Source: Persicaria tinctoria (lineage: Eukaryota > Streptophyta > Magnoliopsida > Caryophyllales > Polygonaceae). Taken from it: DNA of 64,000 nt. The position numbers and the translations under genes are program-made. Below are positions 12,030-22,035 of the stretch, in pieces; positions within the stretch are counted from its first letter, which is position 1; every line of letters starts with the position of its first letter. A model generated the notes under the pieces. The model ran no database searches and was not told the origin of the DNA. It saw nothing but the letters and a program-made list of their open reading frames with translations. Location: the NCBI GenBank assembly GCA_037127255.1, contig JBANSL010000001.1, positions 34,215,001 to 34,279,000 on the forward strand, given 5' to 3'.

Positions 12030-12366
12030 TGGGCTGCACCCGAATTTTAACGGGTTGCCTACGTATCTCTTGGAAGAGAATCAAGACTTACGTAGTTCAG
12101 AGTGTTTAAGATGATTTAATTTTTGGGTTTGGTGATTGAACCCGACGAGCTTGAGCTTTATGTCGGGTGTCCTACGTACCCGTTTGGAACGGGATCAAAT
12201 CACCCGTAGTTCTTTTGAGAACAAATGATTTAATTTGATTGGACTTTGACCTCGTATTCATTTAGAAGTGAATTTAGAGGTTGACGACTGTACCCGATAT
12301 ATTTTTAGGATTTAATATCGGGTTACCTACATAGCCGATATAAGGCGTCAAGTCTTTACGTAGTTC
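12030..12366 (-). other. Three copies of a double-hairpin module in the Tat 3' LTR
   Basis: Cores at 12057-12098, 12170-12212 and 12325-12366. Each has an outer pair CTACG(TA) ... (TA)CGTAG followed by TTC, enclosing an inner hairpin: TCTCTT/AAGAGA, CCCGTT/AACGGG and GCC/GGC respectively. Just to the left of each lies another hairpin: ACCCG/CGGGT (12038-12055), ACCCGAC/GTCGGGT (12140-12168) and ACCCGATAT/ATATCGGGT (12292-12323). Stem sequences differ but pairing is kept. In the transcript the order is reversed. Confidence 0.75.
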
Positions 12367-12631
12367 TCTTTGTAGAACCATTTGAATTTAGGGATATTTA
12401 ATTTAGGGTTTTGACTCCGTTTTCATTTTTCTCGTTTAGAAGTCAATTTTGAGATCGACCCACTCGAACAAATCGGCAATAAAATTTTACTGAGTTTAAT
12501 TTTGTGATTTTTGCTAAACCCGCTTTCTAATTTGTGCCAACTATAATTCTTATATTTAAGTGGGTCAGTTTCGTAATTAGAAACAAAATCAAAAAGGCCG
12601 AAGGCTGTAGGCATATATTAATGTGTATTAC

Positions 12632-13375
12632 CACTTCCGCCATGACCAATCTCACCTTTGTGTGGTGGACCACGTGGAATATTAGGAATCAATATTTATT
12701 CCAACATACCTCCATCCCACCCCAACATGCCGTTCTACGGATGATAAGAACCCACATAAATAACTGGAACAAAACATACACTATAGAGCAGGATTGGGAA
12801 GAAGGTGTCCGGCCGACTGCGATAGCTAGGCCAAAAAAGGGAGATAAACAGCGAGATATACGGTGGAGGAAACCACCGAGGGGGAAATACAAACTCAATT
12901 TCGATGGTTCTACCATTTCCAATGGAGATAGTACTGCCGGTGTCATTATTAGAGATTGGGTTGGTAACCCGGTTTCCATCCAGTACCGGAAGGTTGGGAT
13001 ACAGCAGCCAACTACAGCAGAGGCTCTAGCGCTCAAAATAGGAGTTCAGAAAGTAATACAACTAAACATAGAAAGACTACAAGTCGAAGGGGATTGTAAG
13101 ATCATCATAGATCACCTGAACAAAAAAGCCAACTGTCCTTGGGAGATCGAGTTAATCCTCTCTCACATTCAAGTCCTGCTATCAACAGTGAAGGAAGTTG
13201 AGTACTTCCACGTACCTCGTTTGGGCAATAGAGTGGCGGATAAGGTTGCACACCTTTGCCGCTCTGCCCAAGGACCTGATATTCAAAATAACCCTGGTCT
13301 ACTAGACCTCATCCGCAAGGATGCCGCCGGGTAGGGCTTGCCCACCCGAATTATTTCCTAATCAAAAAAATAAAA
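12632..13375 (+). mobile_element. 5'-truncated L1 LINE inserted in the Tat LTR
   Basis: A 744-bp plus-strand insertion that keeps only the LINE 3' end: RNase H, a short untranslated region and an A-rich tail (13363-13375). It is flanked by an exact 17-bp duplication ATATTAATGTGTATTAC (12615-12631 and 13376-13392). The other Tat LTR has the uninterrupted site. This is the usual signature of L1 target-primed insertion with 5' truncation. Confidence 0.92.
12635..13334 (+). pseudogene. LINE C-terminal RNase H (truncated element)
   Basis: Open frame from the truncation point to a stop at 13332-13334. It starts in the tail of the zinc-binding region (TFVWWTTWNIRNQYLF) and then carries an RNase H with KYKLNFDGSTISNGD, TAEALALKIGV, LQVEGDCKIIIDHL and PRLGNRVADKVAHL. 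All four expected acidic positions seem present, so the domain could still be intact, but the element has no reverse transcriptase. The frame happens to extend upstream into LTR sequence (from 12534), which is not LINE. Confidence 0.85.
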
Positions 13376-13526
13376 ATATTAATGTGTATTACGGAGTACT
13401 TTTTTTCTTTGATGTAACTGGTGACTCAAGTGCAGATCGAAGCCCCGAATTCAAACAGGCCCAACAACAAATCGGGTCAAGCTTATAATTTGTTTGTCAA
13501 CCCGAGTCTGAACTCTGAAGTCCCTG

Positions 13527-14441
13527 GAAAAATACGCCGACCATACGAAGGGCCCCGTGGAAAAATACATACGATGTATACCTCTCAAAACACCACAAAA
13601 AATTGTACCCATGTCCCTCAATAACTATCTCCCCACCTAAAAACTACCCCGTCAAAAAATGTCCTGCACTCACATCCCCTGTACACCCAAACTCACATCT
13701 CCTACGGCTAACTCACTGCATTAGCCTCTTCACCCATAGTTTCTCCATCTTCGTTTTGCCCTTGCACTTGATGGATATTCTGTTACGACAAGCTTTGATA
13801 ATTTCGACAGCACACGCAGCCGGGTAGCACTGCTCACCCATGAATATCATATGGTTTCGCGCCCGCCAAGTAGTGTACACAAGGGCACACAAAGCCAGCA
13901 GCTTCCCTTGGAACATTGCCCCTTTTCTGGTTCCTTCCGGTTCCCTTTCGAACCATTGCAACCATTCACGAAGGGTGCTGTGTCGGATTCCTACCCCCAA
14001 CCAATCGAACACCCTGCTCTGAATTTCTCGGATCACTCTACAGTTGAACGAGAGATGATCTTCAGTTTCTTCTTCCTCCTTGCATAGCACACACCAAGCC
14101 GCATCTGGGCCTTTCCAGTGCTTAACCACACGTCCTGTCCGCAATCTCTGTCTAGCAGCTAACCACGTCACAAACGACCAGCGTTTGCACTGGGCTCGCT
14201 TCCAAATGAAGCTCCCCCATTCTACTTGCGCTCCATGGTCGCGTACCAGCTCATAAACCTTCCCACTTGCTAACCTTCCATCTGGATTGTGCAAATCCTC
14301 CCAATCGATAGCCCCCTGGGGCTGCATGAGGCCCTTGATTTCATCTCTCACATCCAGCAGAGCCTTCCATGCCCATGAATCATCGACTTTTGGGCCAACA
14401 TCCCACACCGAGTTACCCCTTAGCAGATTATGTTGCGCCCA
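13527..14441 (-). mobile_element. LINE fragment (zf-RVT plus 3' region) replacing 68 bp of LTR
   Basis: In the other LTR the matching interval is a 68-bp T-rich stretch (about 36779-36846). Here a 915-bp LINE-derived piece sits between AGTCCCTG and TCTCTCGATACC with no target duplication. In minus-strand sense it holds a zinc-binding domain, a stop and about 185 bp of downstream sequence. It looks like replacement or repair rather than ordinary insertion. Confidence 0.7.
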
Positions 14442-14552
14442 TCTCTCGATACCAACAGCGACCTTCAATCTTAACCAGGCAATTGAGCGGAGGAGGAGAG
14501 AGCACCGGTGAATCGCTCGGGCAAGGCAAAGGCGGAGGAGAAGGCGGTGCAA
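13713..14552 (-). pseudogene. LINE zinc-binding (zf-RVT) domain, copy 1
   Basis: A 279-codon frame whose first 35 or so residues come from the LTR. From about WAQHNLLRGNSVWDVG it is LINE sequence: ASGKVYELVRDHG, FIWKRAQCKRWSFVTWLAAR, WCVLCKEEEETEDHLSFNC (the C-x-x-C ... H-x(4)-C zinc cluster) and VYTTWRARNHMIF. This is the region between reverse transcriptase and the C-terminus of plant L1 proteins. The frame is intact across the fragment and ends with a normal stop. Confidence 0.85.
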
Positions 14553-14800
14553 GGACGGAAAGAGCGAGACTCTCCTCGGACCTTTCTAATCAGGTCCGCC
14601 CTATTTCCTTTTCCTCTTTCTTTTTGGTTTGCGAAATTCGCTCTCTAATTTGTTGTTCGGTCCGATTTTGAAGTGATTCTTGGTTTAGATTCCAGATTTT
14701 AAGAGGAATCCCCTTTCAATTTAGTGTTTGATTTTAACACTAGACTACTTTTCCCCAAATTGTAATTTTAGGGTTTTTTTTTTAATTCCGATTTTCACCC

Positions 14801-16256
14801 CGAATTATTTCCTAATCAAAAAAATAAAAATATTAATGTGTATTACGGAGTACTTTTTTTCTTTGATGTAACTGGTGACTCAAGTGCAGATCGAAGCCCC
14901 GAATTCAAACAGGCCCAACAACAAATCGGGTCAAGCTTATAATTTGTTTGTCAACCCGAGTCTGAACTCTGAAGTCCCTGGAAAAATACGCCGACCATAC
15001 GAAGGGCCCCGTGGAAAAATACATACGATGTATACCTCTCAAAACACCACAAAAAATTGTACCCATGTCCCTCAATAACTATCTCCCCACCTAAAAACTA
15101 CCCCGTCAAAAAATGTCCTGCACTCACATCCCCTGTACACCCAAACTCACATCTCCTACGGCTAACTCACTGCATTAGCCTCTTCACCCATAGTTTCTCC
15201 ATCTTCGTTTTGCCCTTGCACTTGATGGATATTCTGTTACGACAAGCTTTGATAATTTCGACAGCACACGCAGCCGGGTAGCACTGCTCACCCATGAATA
15301 TCATATGGTTTCGCGCCCGCCAAGTAGTGTACACAAGGGCACACAAAGCCAGCAGCTTCCCTTGGAACATTGCCCCTTTTCTGGTTCCTTCCGGTTCCCT
15401 TTCGAACCATTGCAACCATTCACGAAGGGTGCTGTGTCGGATTCCTACCCCCAACCAATCGAACACCCTTCTCTGAATTTCTCGGATCACTCTACAGTTG
15501 AACGAGAGATGATCTTCAGTTTCTTCTTCCTCCTTGCATAGCACACACCAAGCCGCATCTGGGCCTTTCCAGTGCTTAACCACACGTCCTGTCCGCAATC
15601 TCTGTCTAGCAGCTAACCACGTCACAAACGACCAGCGTTTGCACTGGGCTCGCTTCCAAATGAAGCTCCCCCATTCTACTTGCGCTCCATGGTCGCGTAC
15701 CAGCTCATAAACCTTCCCACTTGCTAACCTTCCATCTGGATTGTGCAAATCCTCCCAATCGATAGCCCCCTGGGGCTGCATGAGGCCCTTGATTTCATCT
15801 CTCACATCCAGCAGAGCCTTCCATGCCCATGAATCATCGACTTTTGGGCCAACATCCCACACCGAGTTACCCCTTAGCAGATTATGTTGCGCCCATCTCT
15901 CGATACCAACAGCGACCTTCAATCTTAACCAGGCAATTGAGCGGAGGAGGAGAGAGCACCGGTGAATCGCTCGGGCAAGGCAAAGGCGGAGGAGAAGGCG
16001 GTGCAAGGACGGAAAGAGCGAGACTCTCCTCGGACCTTTCTAATCAGGTCCGCCCTATTTCCTTTTCCTCTTTCTTTTTGGTTTGCGAAATTCGCTCTCT
16101 AATTTGTTGTTCGGTCCGATTTTGAAGTGATTCTTGGTTTAGATTCCAGATTTTAAGAGGAATCCCCTTTCAATTTAGTGTTTGATTTTAACACTAGACT
16201 ACTTTTCCCCAAATTGTAATTTTAGGGTTTTTTTTTTTTAATTCCGATTTTCACCC
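14801..16256. repeat. Tandem duplication, copy 2
   Basis: Nearly identical to copy 1. By eye I see one base change (CCTGCTCTG to CCTTCTCTG near 15468) and a T-run two bases longer. Either a very recent duplication or an assembly artefact. Confidence 0.95.
15167..16006 (-). pseudogene. LINE zinc-binding (zf-RVT) domain, copy 2
   Basis: Duplicate of the frame at 13713-14552, differing in one residue (S to R in REIQ-RVFDW). The zinc cluster WCVLC ... DHLSFNC is kept. It arose by the 1454-bp tandem duplication, not a second insertion. Confidence 0.85.
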
Positions 16257-17237
16257 CAAATCTGGTATTCAATCCGATACTTAAGTGATTCTTGGCCTAG
16301 ATTTCGTCTTCCTACACCAAATCTCTTTCAATTGAGTGTTCAATTTAAACGTTCGATTGATTTTCCCCAATTTGTGATTTTAGGGCTTTAATTTTGTGCT
16401 ATTTGGGGCTTTTTGGTTTAGGGTCGGTCGATAAGTGGAATAAGAGGACCAAAGCTTGAGGAGTTTGAGAAGAGGTGACGGAATCCGGAGCTACAATTTG
16501 GGCCCGACTGATTTCGACTCGAGACCAGTAGATTTAGGTACGTTCTAGGATATATTTTTTTTTTTGTAAATTTCAGTCCTAATTTTTGTCGGGCTTTGAA
16601 TTTGAATGACGCCATATTTTGAGCTCTGCTAATTGGGTATTTGATTCTTATTTGAATCGGATTTGAGTCTTGAGCAGACTGTCAACTATTGAGGCAAAGG
16701 GACAATCAGGACTTCAATCCTTGAAGCATCCAGGAGGTTCTGTAGCTTGAAGAACAACTAGGTTTGTCCCTAAATTTGTCGTTAGTTCGATTTCGATTTG
16801 AATGATTTAATGCTCGAGCAGAATCAGTGCTGAGTTTGTTTTTCATGTACAGCTTGGGATTTTCTGAACCTTTGACAAGGGCGCGGCTTTGAGGCAGGGA
16901 AGGGGAATACAACGACTGTGGTGTGACCGCTTCATGGGTAAGTTAATTTGTTTCCTGCTTATTTTTTTCTTTAGAGGATGCTCAAAAGAGAGGAAACTAA
17001 ATTATTTGAACCGATTTAGCTGTGCAGGCAATCTGTTCTTTTTTTTTGCCTATGATTTCATTATTCCCTTGTCTGGCTGCCATAAAGTTGTTTGTTCTTG
17101 CTTGTTTTCTGTTGGATTTCTGAATGAATTTAGGAAGAGTGATGTGACGATTTGATTTGTGTGAAATTGAAGAGTAAGTATGTTCAATGTCTTTTTGTTT
17201 TAACTGGCTGCAGTGATTGATTTGGGGTGATTTGATT

Positions 17238-17430
17238 TCCTAAGCCACGAGCGAAAGCTTGAGGGTTTGCAAGGGCGGGGTTTCGAGAATTGATTTTTGC
17301 AGCATATCGGCTCGATTTGGGGTGATTTGATGATTTCGAAACCCAGGCCACAAGCGAAAGCCTGCAAGGTTTGCAAGGGCCTAAGCCACGAGCGAAAGCT
17401 TGAGGGTTTGCAAGGGCGGGGTTTCGAGAA
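17238..17430. repeat. Short tandem repeat in the Tat 3' LTR
   Basis: Two copies of a block containing CCTAAGCCACGAGCGAAAGC and GCAAGGGCGGGGTTTCGAGA. The matching array in the other LTR is at 38569-38790. Confidence 0.8.
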
Positions 17431-18188
17431 TCGATAGGAATCCCCACGTATAGAGGGAGAGCTACCTTGTTGGCTCTCTTCTTCTTCTTTGCTTGCTTTC
17501 TTCAGACGTGTTTCTCTGCAGCTTTTTTTTCCTCTGTTGTGTCGTCTTTTTTTTTTGGCGTGTGAACTTTTTTCATTCAACTGACCTAGGCCTTGTTTTA
17601 TAGGGGAAAAGATATCTTTTTACCTTCCTTTAAGATAATACAGAATATCCTCTCTTGGCTGATCTCATATCTTTTAGTTCCTTCCAACAACCTTTATATA
17701 TATATTTTTTAAAAGATATCGATAGCCCTTTTTTTTTAATAGCTATTATATCTTTTTTTTTGCCGCCTTTCCTGCTGAATTTACAGTAATGGGCTAGGCC
17801 CCTTTTTATTATTATTATTATTTTAGACCCATATTACTTATTTGCAGCTGAACAAACTGCTCATGAGAATAGCAAGTCATTTGTGGAATTTCAACCGGGA
17901 AAGCTATTAACTCTACGAAGGTGTTGGCGAAAACTGATGGACTGAAATTGCGTCACCCAAACTCGACTACTGTAGTTATTTTGTATGCTCCAGTTTACGA
18001 ATTTGTACAGTGTTAGAACAATGTATTGGATATGTAATATACACACCACACACCCATCTATATGTGATTGTCCAACAGCTTACATTCGTATTCAATATAT
18101 AAAGTCTTACATGAACGCTTTCGAAAAAATAATTTTGTAAGCGCATTTAACGACTTCTAATTAAACACGAAAATTTTTCCCCCAAACA

Positions 18189-18202
18189 GATGCCCCCGAA
18201 CT
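18189..18202 (-). other. Tat polypurine tract
   Basis: In element sense AGTTCGGGGGCATC lies directly before the 3' LTR start TGTTTGGGGG. Position and purine content fit the plus-strand primer site. Confidence 0.6.
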
Positions 18203-18889
18203 TTGAATTTGTGAGAAGCTCGTTGAACAGATTCAAAGTTCGCCATTGATTTTTTGATCTCATTTGATTTGGTATTTGCTTATTATTTCATTTTGGCTTT
18301 TTTTTTTTATTACCAGAATGAAAATTTATGGAGACAACCATTCCAAAAGGACCTTAGTGACAACATGAAGCTCATGTATGAGTTCAGACCTGAATATGTG
18401 TAGTTGAACAACATTCTATAAACGCCAACACAAATTTTCTCAAACATTAGCTATCCGTGAGAATTACACATGTATTCCCATTGAAAAGGGGAAGGTTGGT
18501 GTTGTTTTTGTTTTTGGGGTTGCATCCAACATTCTTAACTAGCCGGATTGCCTACGTACCCTCTTCATGAGGGATCAAGCCATTCGTAGTTCATTTGAGC
18601 ACCCTTTTCTTCACATATTCGACAGGGTGTTTGGTTTCGGACTAACTTCAAGTCCATCCTTTCTCGTTCATTGAATTGGGATTTTTTTTTTATTTTTACC
18701 GCATCACTCAAATCATCTGGGCCCACCTTCTAAGAAGGGTTTCCCAAACGCTTTGACTATCATCTGCGAACCCTTTTTTTTTTTTTTTTTGCGACTGAAT
18801 TTGACGTATTTTGGTTGTCAAACGTCCTACGTACTCCTTGTTGGAGATCAAGTCATGACGTAGTTCTGGGCGCTTTCACTCTCGAGGCT
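18203..18889 (-). other. Tat 3' untranslated region with two double-hairpin modules
   Basis: Non-coding stretch between integrase and the polypurine tract. Modules at 18550-18592 (inner stem CCCTC/GAGGG, neighbouring stem ATCC/GGAT) and 18825-18866 (inner stem CTCC/GGAG, neighbouring stem TTTGAC/GTCAAA at 18800-18822) match those in the LTRs in outer arms but not in stem sequence. Confidence 0.65.
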
Positions 18890-20295
18890 TCACGTGAAAT
18901 ATTTCTTCACGAATTTTCCATTCACGCAGGAGTATACCACTTCACCTTCGGCATTTGAGAGTTCATATGCCCCTTTAGGGAAAACTTTGGTCACCACATA
19001 AGGACCTTCCCATTTTGCCTGAAACTTTCCTTGGGATTTTCGGTTGACCACAATTGGTCGCCTAATGGTAAGGACCAAGTCACCAACAATAAATGAGCGA
19101 AATTTGACCCGTTTATTGAATGCCCCAGCCACTTGGGCTTGGTAGATTTCCAGTTTTTGTTGTGTTGCTAGCCGATGCTCATCCAATGCTTCGAGCTCGG
19201 CCAAACGGATCTTGACATTCTCTTCCGGGTCGGTGAGCTGAATTGCAACTCTGAGAGATGGCAACTGAATTTCTAAGGGTAAAACAGCTTCAGACCCAAA
19301 GACCAGGTTGTAAGGTGTACAACCAGTCGATGTGCGTGTTGTTGTCCGATAAGCCCATAGTGCCTCCGGTAGCCGTTCATGCCAATTTCTTTTGGATTTT
19401 GACACCATCTTCTTTAGGATCTTGCATAACACTTTATTAAATGCCTCAGCTTGCCCATTTGATGACGGGTTATAGCTCGATGAGAAGCTATGCTTAAACC
19501 CAAACTTCTCGCTCAACTTCACTAGCATCTGATTTTTGAAGTAGAGAGCGTTGTCTGAGATGATTTTTGAAGGAACTCCATATCGATAGATAATATGAGT
19601 TCTTATGAAGTTAGCGACTTCTTTAGCTCCCACTTCCTTCAATGGTATAGCTTCAGCCCATTTGGAGAACTAGTCTGTAGCAGCCAAGATATACTGATGC
19701 CCTCGAGAGGATGATGGATTTATACACCCTACAACGTCGAGACCCCATGCATTAAATGGCCATGACAAAGTAGTCGGGTGCAACAATTGAGGAGGTTGGT
19801 GTATGAAGTCGCTGTGAATTTGACAAGCGTGGCAAGCTTTAGAAAAAAATCCATGGCATCTTTCACCATTGTCGTCCAATAATAGCCTAATCGTTTGATT
19901 TGATTAGCTAATTTAGGACCAGCTTGATGCGCCCCGCATACCCCAGCGTGGGTTTCTGCGAGAATATATTTGGCTTCTTCATTCGACAAGCATCTTAATA
20001 ATATTCCATCGAATGTTCTTCGATACAAAGTGTCGTTCCTAAGTAGGAACCTTGACACTCGCCTTTTAACATCCACTTTCTTTTTAGCATCATCAGGAAG
20101 GACTCCATGACAAAGATACTCAATGAGCGGCTGCCGCCAGTCTGTTTCTTCTTCAACTTCATATACGGAAACGACATCCACATATTCGTTGGGCTCGGCT
20201 CGCTCCGAAGCTGACATAAGCAAATGTGGCTCCCTGATTGTAATCTCGATTTCTCTTTCACTTGGCAATGTCAGTGACGCAGCCAATTTAGCCAA
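18890..20295 (-). pseudogene. Tat integrase
   Basis: Joins viral cDNA to host DNA. In order: AETHAGVCGAHQAGPKLANQ and KACHACQIH give the HH-CC zinc finger; GLDVVG holds the first catalytic aspartate; IISDNALYF the second; YNPSSNGQAEAFNKVL the glutamate; then WAYRTTTRTSTGCTPY and a C-terminal DNA-binding region (VGDLVLTIRRP ... GPYVVTKVFPKGAYEL). The frame is broken near 19850 and by a TAG at about 19668, which replaces the residue after AATD. DNG has become DNA beside the second aspartate. Inactive. Confidence 0.88.
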
Positions 20296-20957
20296 TGCCC
20301 TGCTTGGTCATTTTCGGACCTTGATATATGCACGATTTCTATCTGACGGAACTGGTGCATGAGATGCCTAGCTGTTTGATGCAAAAGAAGCAGATTTGCG
20401 TTTTTGACTTCATACTGGCCATTCAGCTGCCTGATTACTAACTGAGAGTCACCAAACACCTTTAATGGGTCAGCGTTCATCTCAATAGCTATCTCTAGGC
20501 CAATGATGAGTGCCTCATATTCTGCCACGTTGTTTGTGCAATTTTCTAAAAGAGAAAATGAATAAGGCACTATTCCCTCGGTTGGGGTGATGAATACTAT
20601 GCCCACTCCGGCCCCTCTTCTCTTTGCAGCGCCATCAAAGTATAACTGCCAAGATTTTCCTTCTGTCATGAAGACTTCTTCATCTGGCAAATCCTCCACT
20701 AACTCCTCGTTATCGGGAGTAGGATGGGCGGCTAAGAAATCAGCTATGACTTGGCCGTTGACCGCCTTTTGAGGCACAAACTTGATGTCAAAGGGAGCCA
20801 AAAGCATAGCCCATTTAGCTAGTCTTCCCGACAACACCGTCTTGGACAAAATGTATCGCAAAGGATCAGCTCTTGAGATTAATGTGATTTGATGAGACAA
20901 GAGATAATGTCGTAGCTTTTGGATAGCAAAGATCAATGCTAGACATATCTTCTCCAT
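20271..20957 (-). pseudogene. Tat RNase H end and additional archaeal-like RNase H
   Basis: The first part (YILSKTVLSGRLAKWAMLL, KAVNGQVIADFLA) is the end of the normal RNase H and tether. The second part (WQLYFDGAAKRRGAGVGIVF, NNVAEYEALIIGLEIA, VFGDSQLVIRQLNG, VHISRSENDQAG) is a second RNase H with the aspartate and glutamate positions kept. This extra domain between pol RNase H and integrase is the hallmark of the Tat lineage. A frameshift follows at about 20290. Confidence 0.88.
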
Positions 20958-20959
20958 AG

Positions 20960-22035
20960 CAGGATAATTTAATTATGCCCCAACCATCGTTCGGCTGATG
21001 TAGTACAAGGCATTTTCCTTTCCTTCGTCATTATTTTGGGCTAGCATTGCCCTTAACGACCGCTCAAGACTTGCGGTGTACAAGACTAAGGGTTTTCCCT
21101 GAACTGGTGCCAGGAGGACTGGCGGGTCAGTCAAGTATTTCTTGATGCTGTCGAGAGCATTTTGACAAGCTTGGTCCCATATGAACGGAACATCTTTCTT
21201 CATCAACCTCAGAAAGGGTTGACACCTCCCCGTCAGATTTGAAATAAAACGCCGGATGTAGGCAAGTTTGCCCTGTAGACCTCGCAACTCACGGAGATTC
21301 CTCGGGGCTGGCATTTGCACGATTGCCTTGATTTTATCGGGGTCGATTTCTATGCCCCGTCCTCGAAAAATGAAGCCAAGAAACTTGCCTGAAGTTACAC
21401 CAAAGGCACATTTAAGGGGATTCATCTTCAATTGGTGTTTTCGCAACCTCTCGAAGATTCTCTTGAGATCATCCAAATGATCCTCTTTTTTTTTTTTTTT
21501 CACCACAAGGTCATCCACATAGCACTCAATGGTGTTGTGAAGCAGATCATGAAAGATCACTGTCATGGCTTTTTCAAACCAAAAGGCATTACTGTATAGC
21601 AATACGTGCCTAGAGGTGTCCGGAAAGCTGTTAATTCTTCGTCTTCGGGATGCATCTTAATCTGATTATACCCTGAGAAACCATCCATGAAGGATAAGGC
21701 TTGAAACCCCGTGGTGGAATCAACCAACAACTCAGTTATCGGAAGAGGGAATTCATCTTTGGGACATGCTTCATTTAAGTCCCGAAAATCCACACAAATA
21801 CGGAGCTGGCCATTCTTCTTCTTGACAGGAACAATGTTTGCCAACCAGATTGGGTATTGGACCTCACGAATGAATCCAGCCTCAATGAGCTTGATGACTT
21901 CGGCTTTAATCTGCACTGTCAGCTCGGGCCGAAAACGACGTTGAGCTTGCTTTACTGGCTTTTCCTCTTCGGAGACAGATAGCTTGTGCATAGCCACCTT
22001 AGGATCCAAACCAGGCATGTCTTGATATCCCCAAG
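20960..22035 (-). pseudogene. Tat reverse transcriptase and RNase H, N-terminus cut off by the nested insertion
   Basis: Reads GFIREVQYPIWLANIVPVKK, RICVDFRDLNEACPKD, FMDGFSGYNQI and MPFGLKK. A small deletion with frameshift near 21590 removes the usual block after GLK. The second frame has the catalytic CYVDD, a lysine run from a long A tract, CAFGVTSGKFLGF and the start of RNase H. An in-frame stop near 20973 separates it from the next frame. The protein begins in the piece at 31223-32213, where the reading stops at DVFAW; here it resumes at GYQDMPGLDP. Confidence 0.88.

Larger units (their letters stand above)
13347..14800. repeat. Tandem duplication, copy 1 (1454 bp)
   Basis: Direct copy of 14801-16256. 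It begins inside the tail of the inserted LINE at CGAATTATTT and ends at TTTTCACCC, so the breakpoints share only a few bases (CACCC). It carries the LINE tail, the target duplication, LTR sequence and the zinc-binding LINE piece. Confidence 0.95.
11898..18188 (-). repeat. Tat 3' LTR, expanded by later insertions
   Basis: It aligns end to end with the other LTR (35919-39546) but is 6291 bp against 3628 bp. The difference is explained by a LINE insertion with its duplication (761 bp), a tandem duplication (about 1455 bp), a 915-bp LINE piece replacing 68 bp, and about 400 bp present only in the other LTR (about 38165-38563). Confidence 0.9.

Noticed and set aside
12057..12366. Regularly spaced repeats that could suggest a CRISPR-like array
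   Set aside because: Plant LTR context, variable stems within the repeats and no unique equal-length spacers.
16418..17580. Short frames in the Tat LTR, also present at 37366-38932
   Set aside because: LTR sequence with no known domain. The 17184-17580 frames come from the short tandem repeats.
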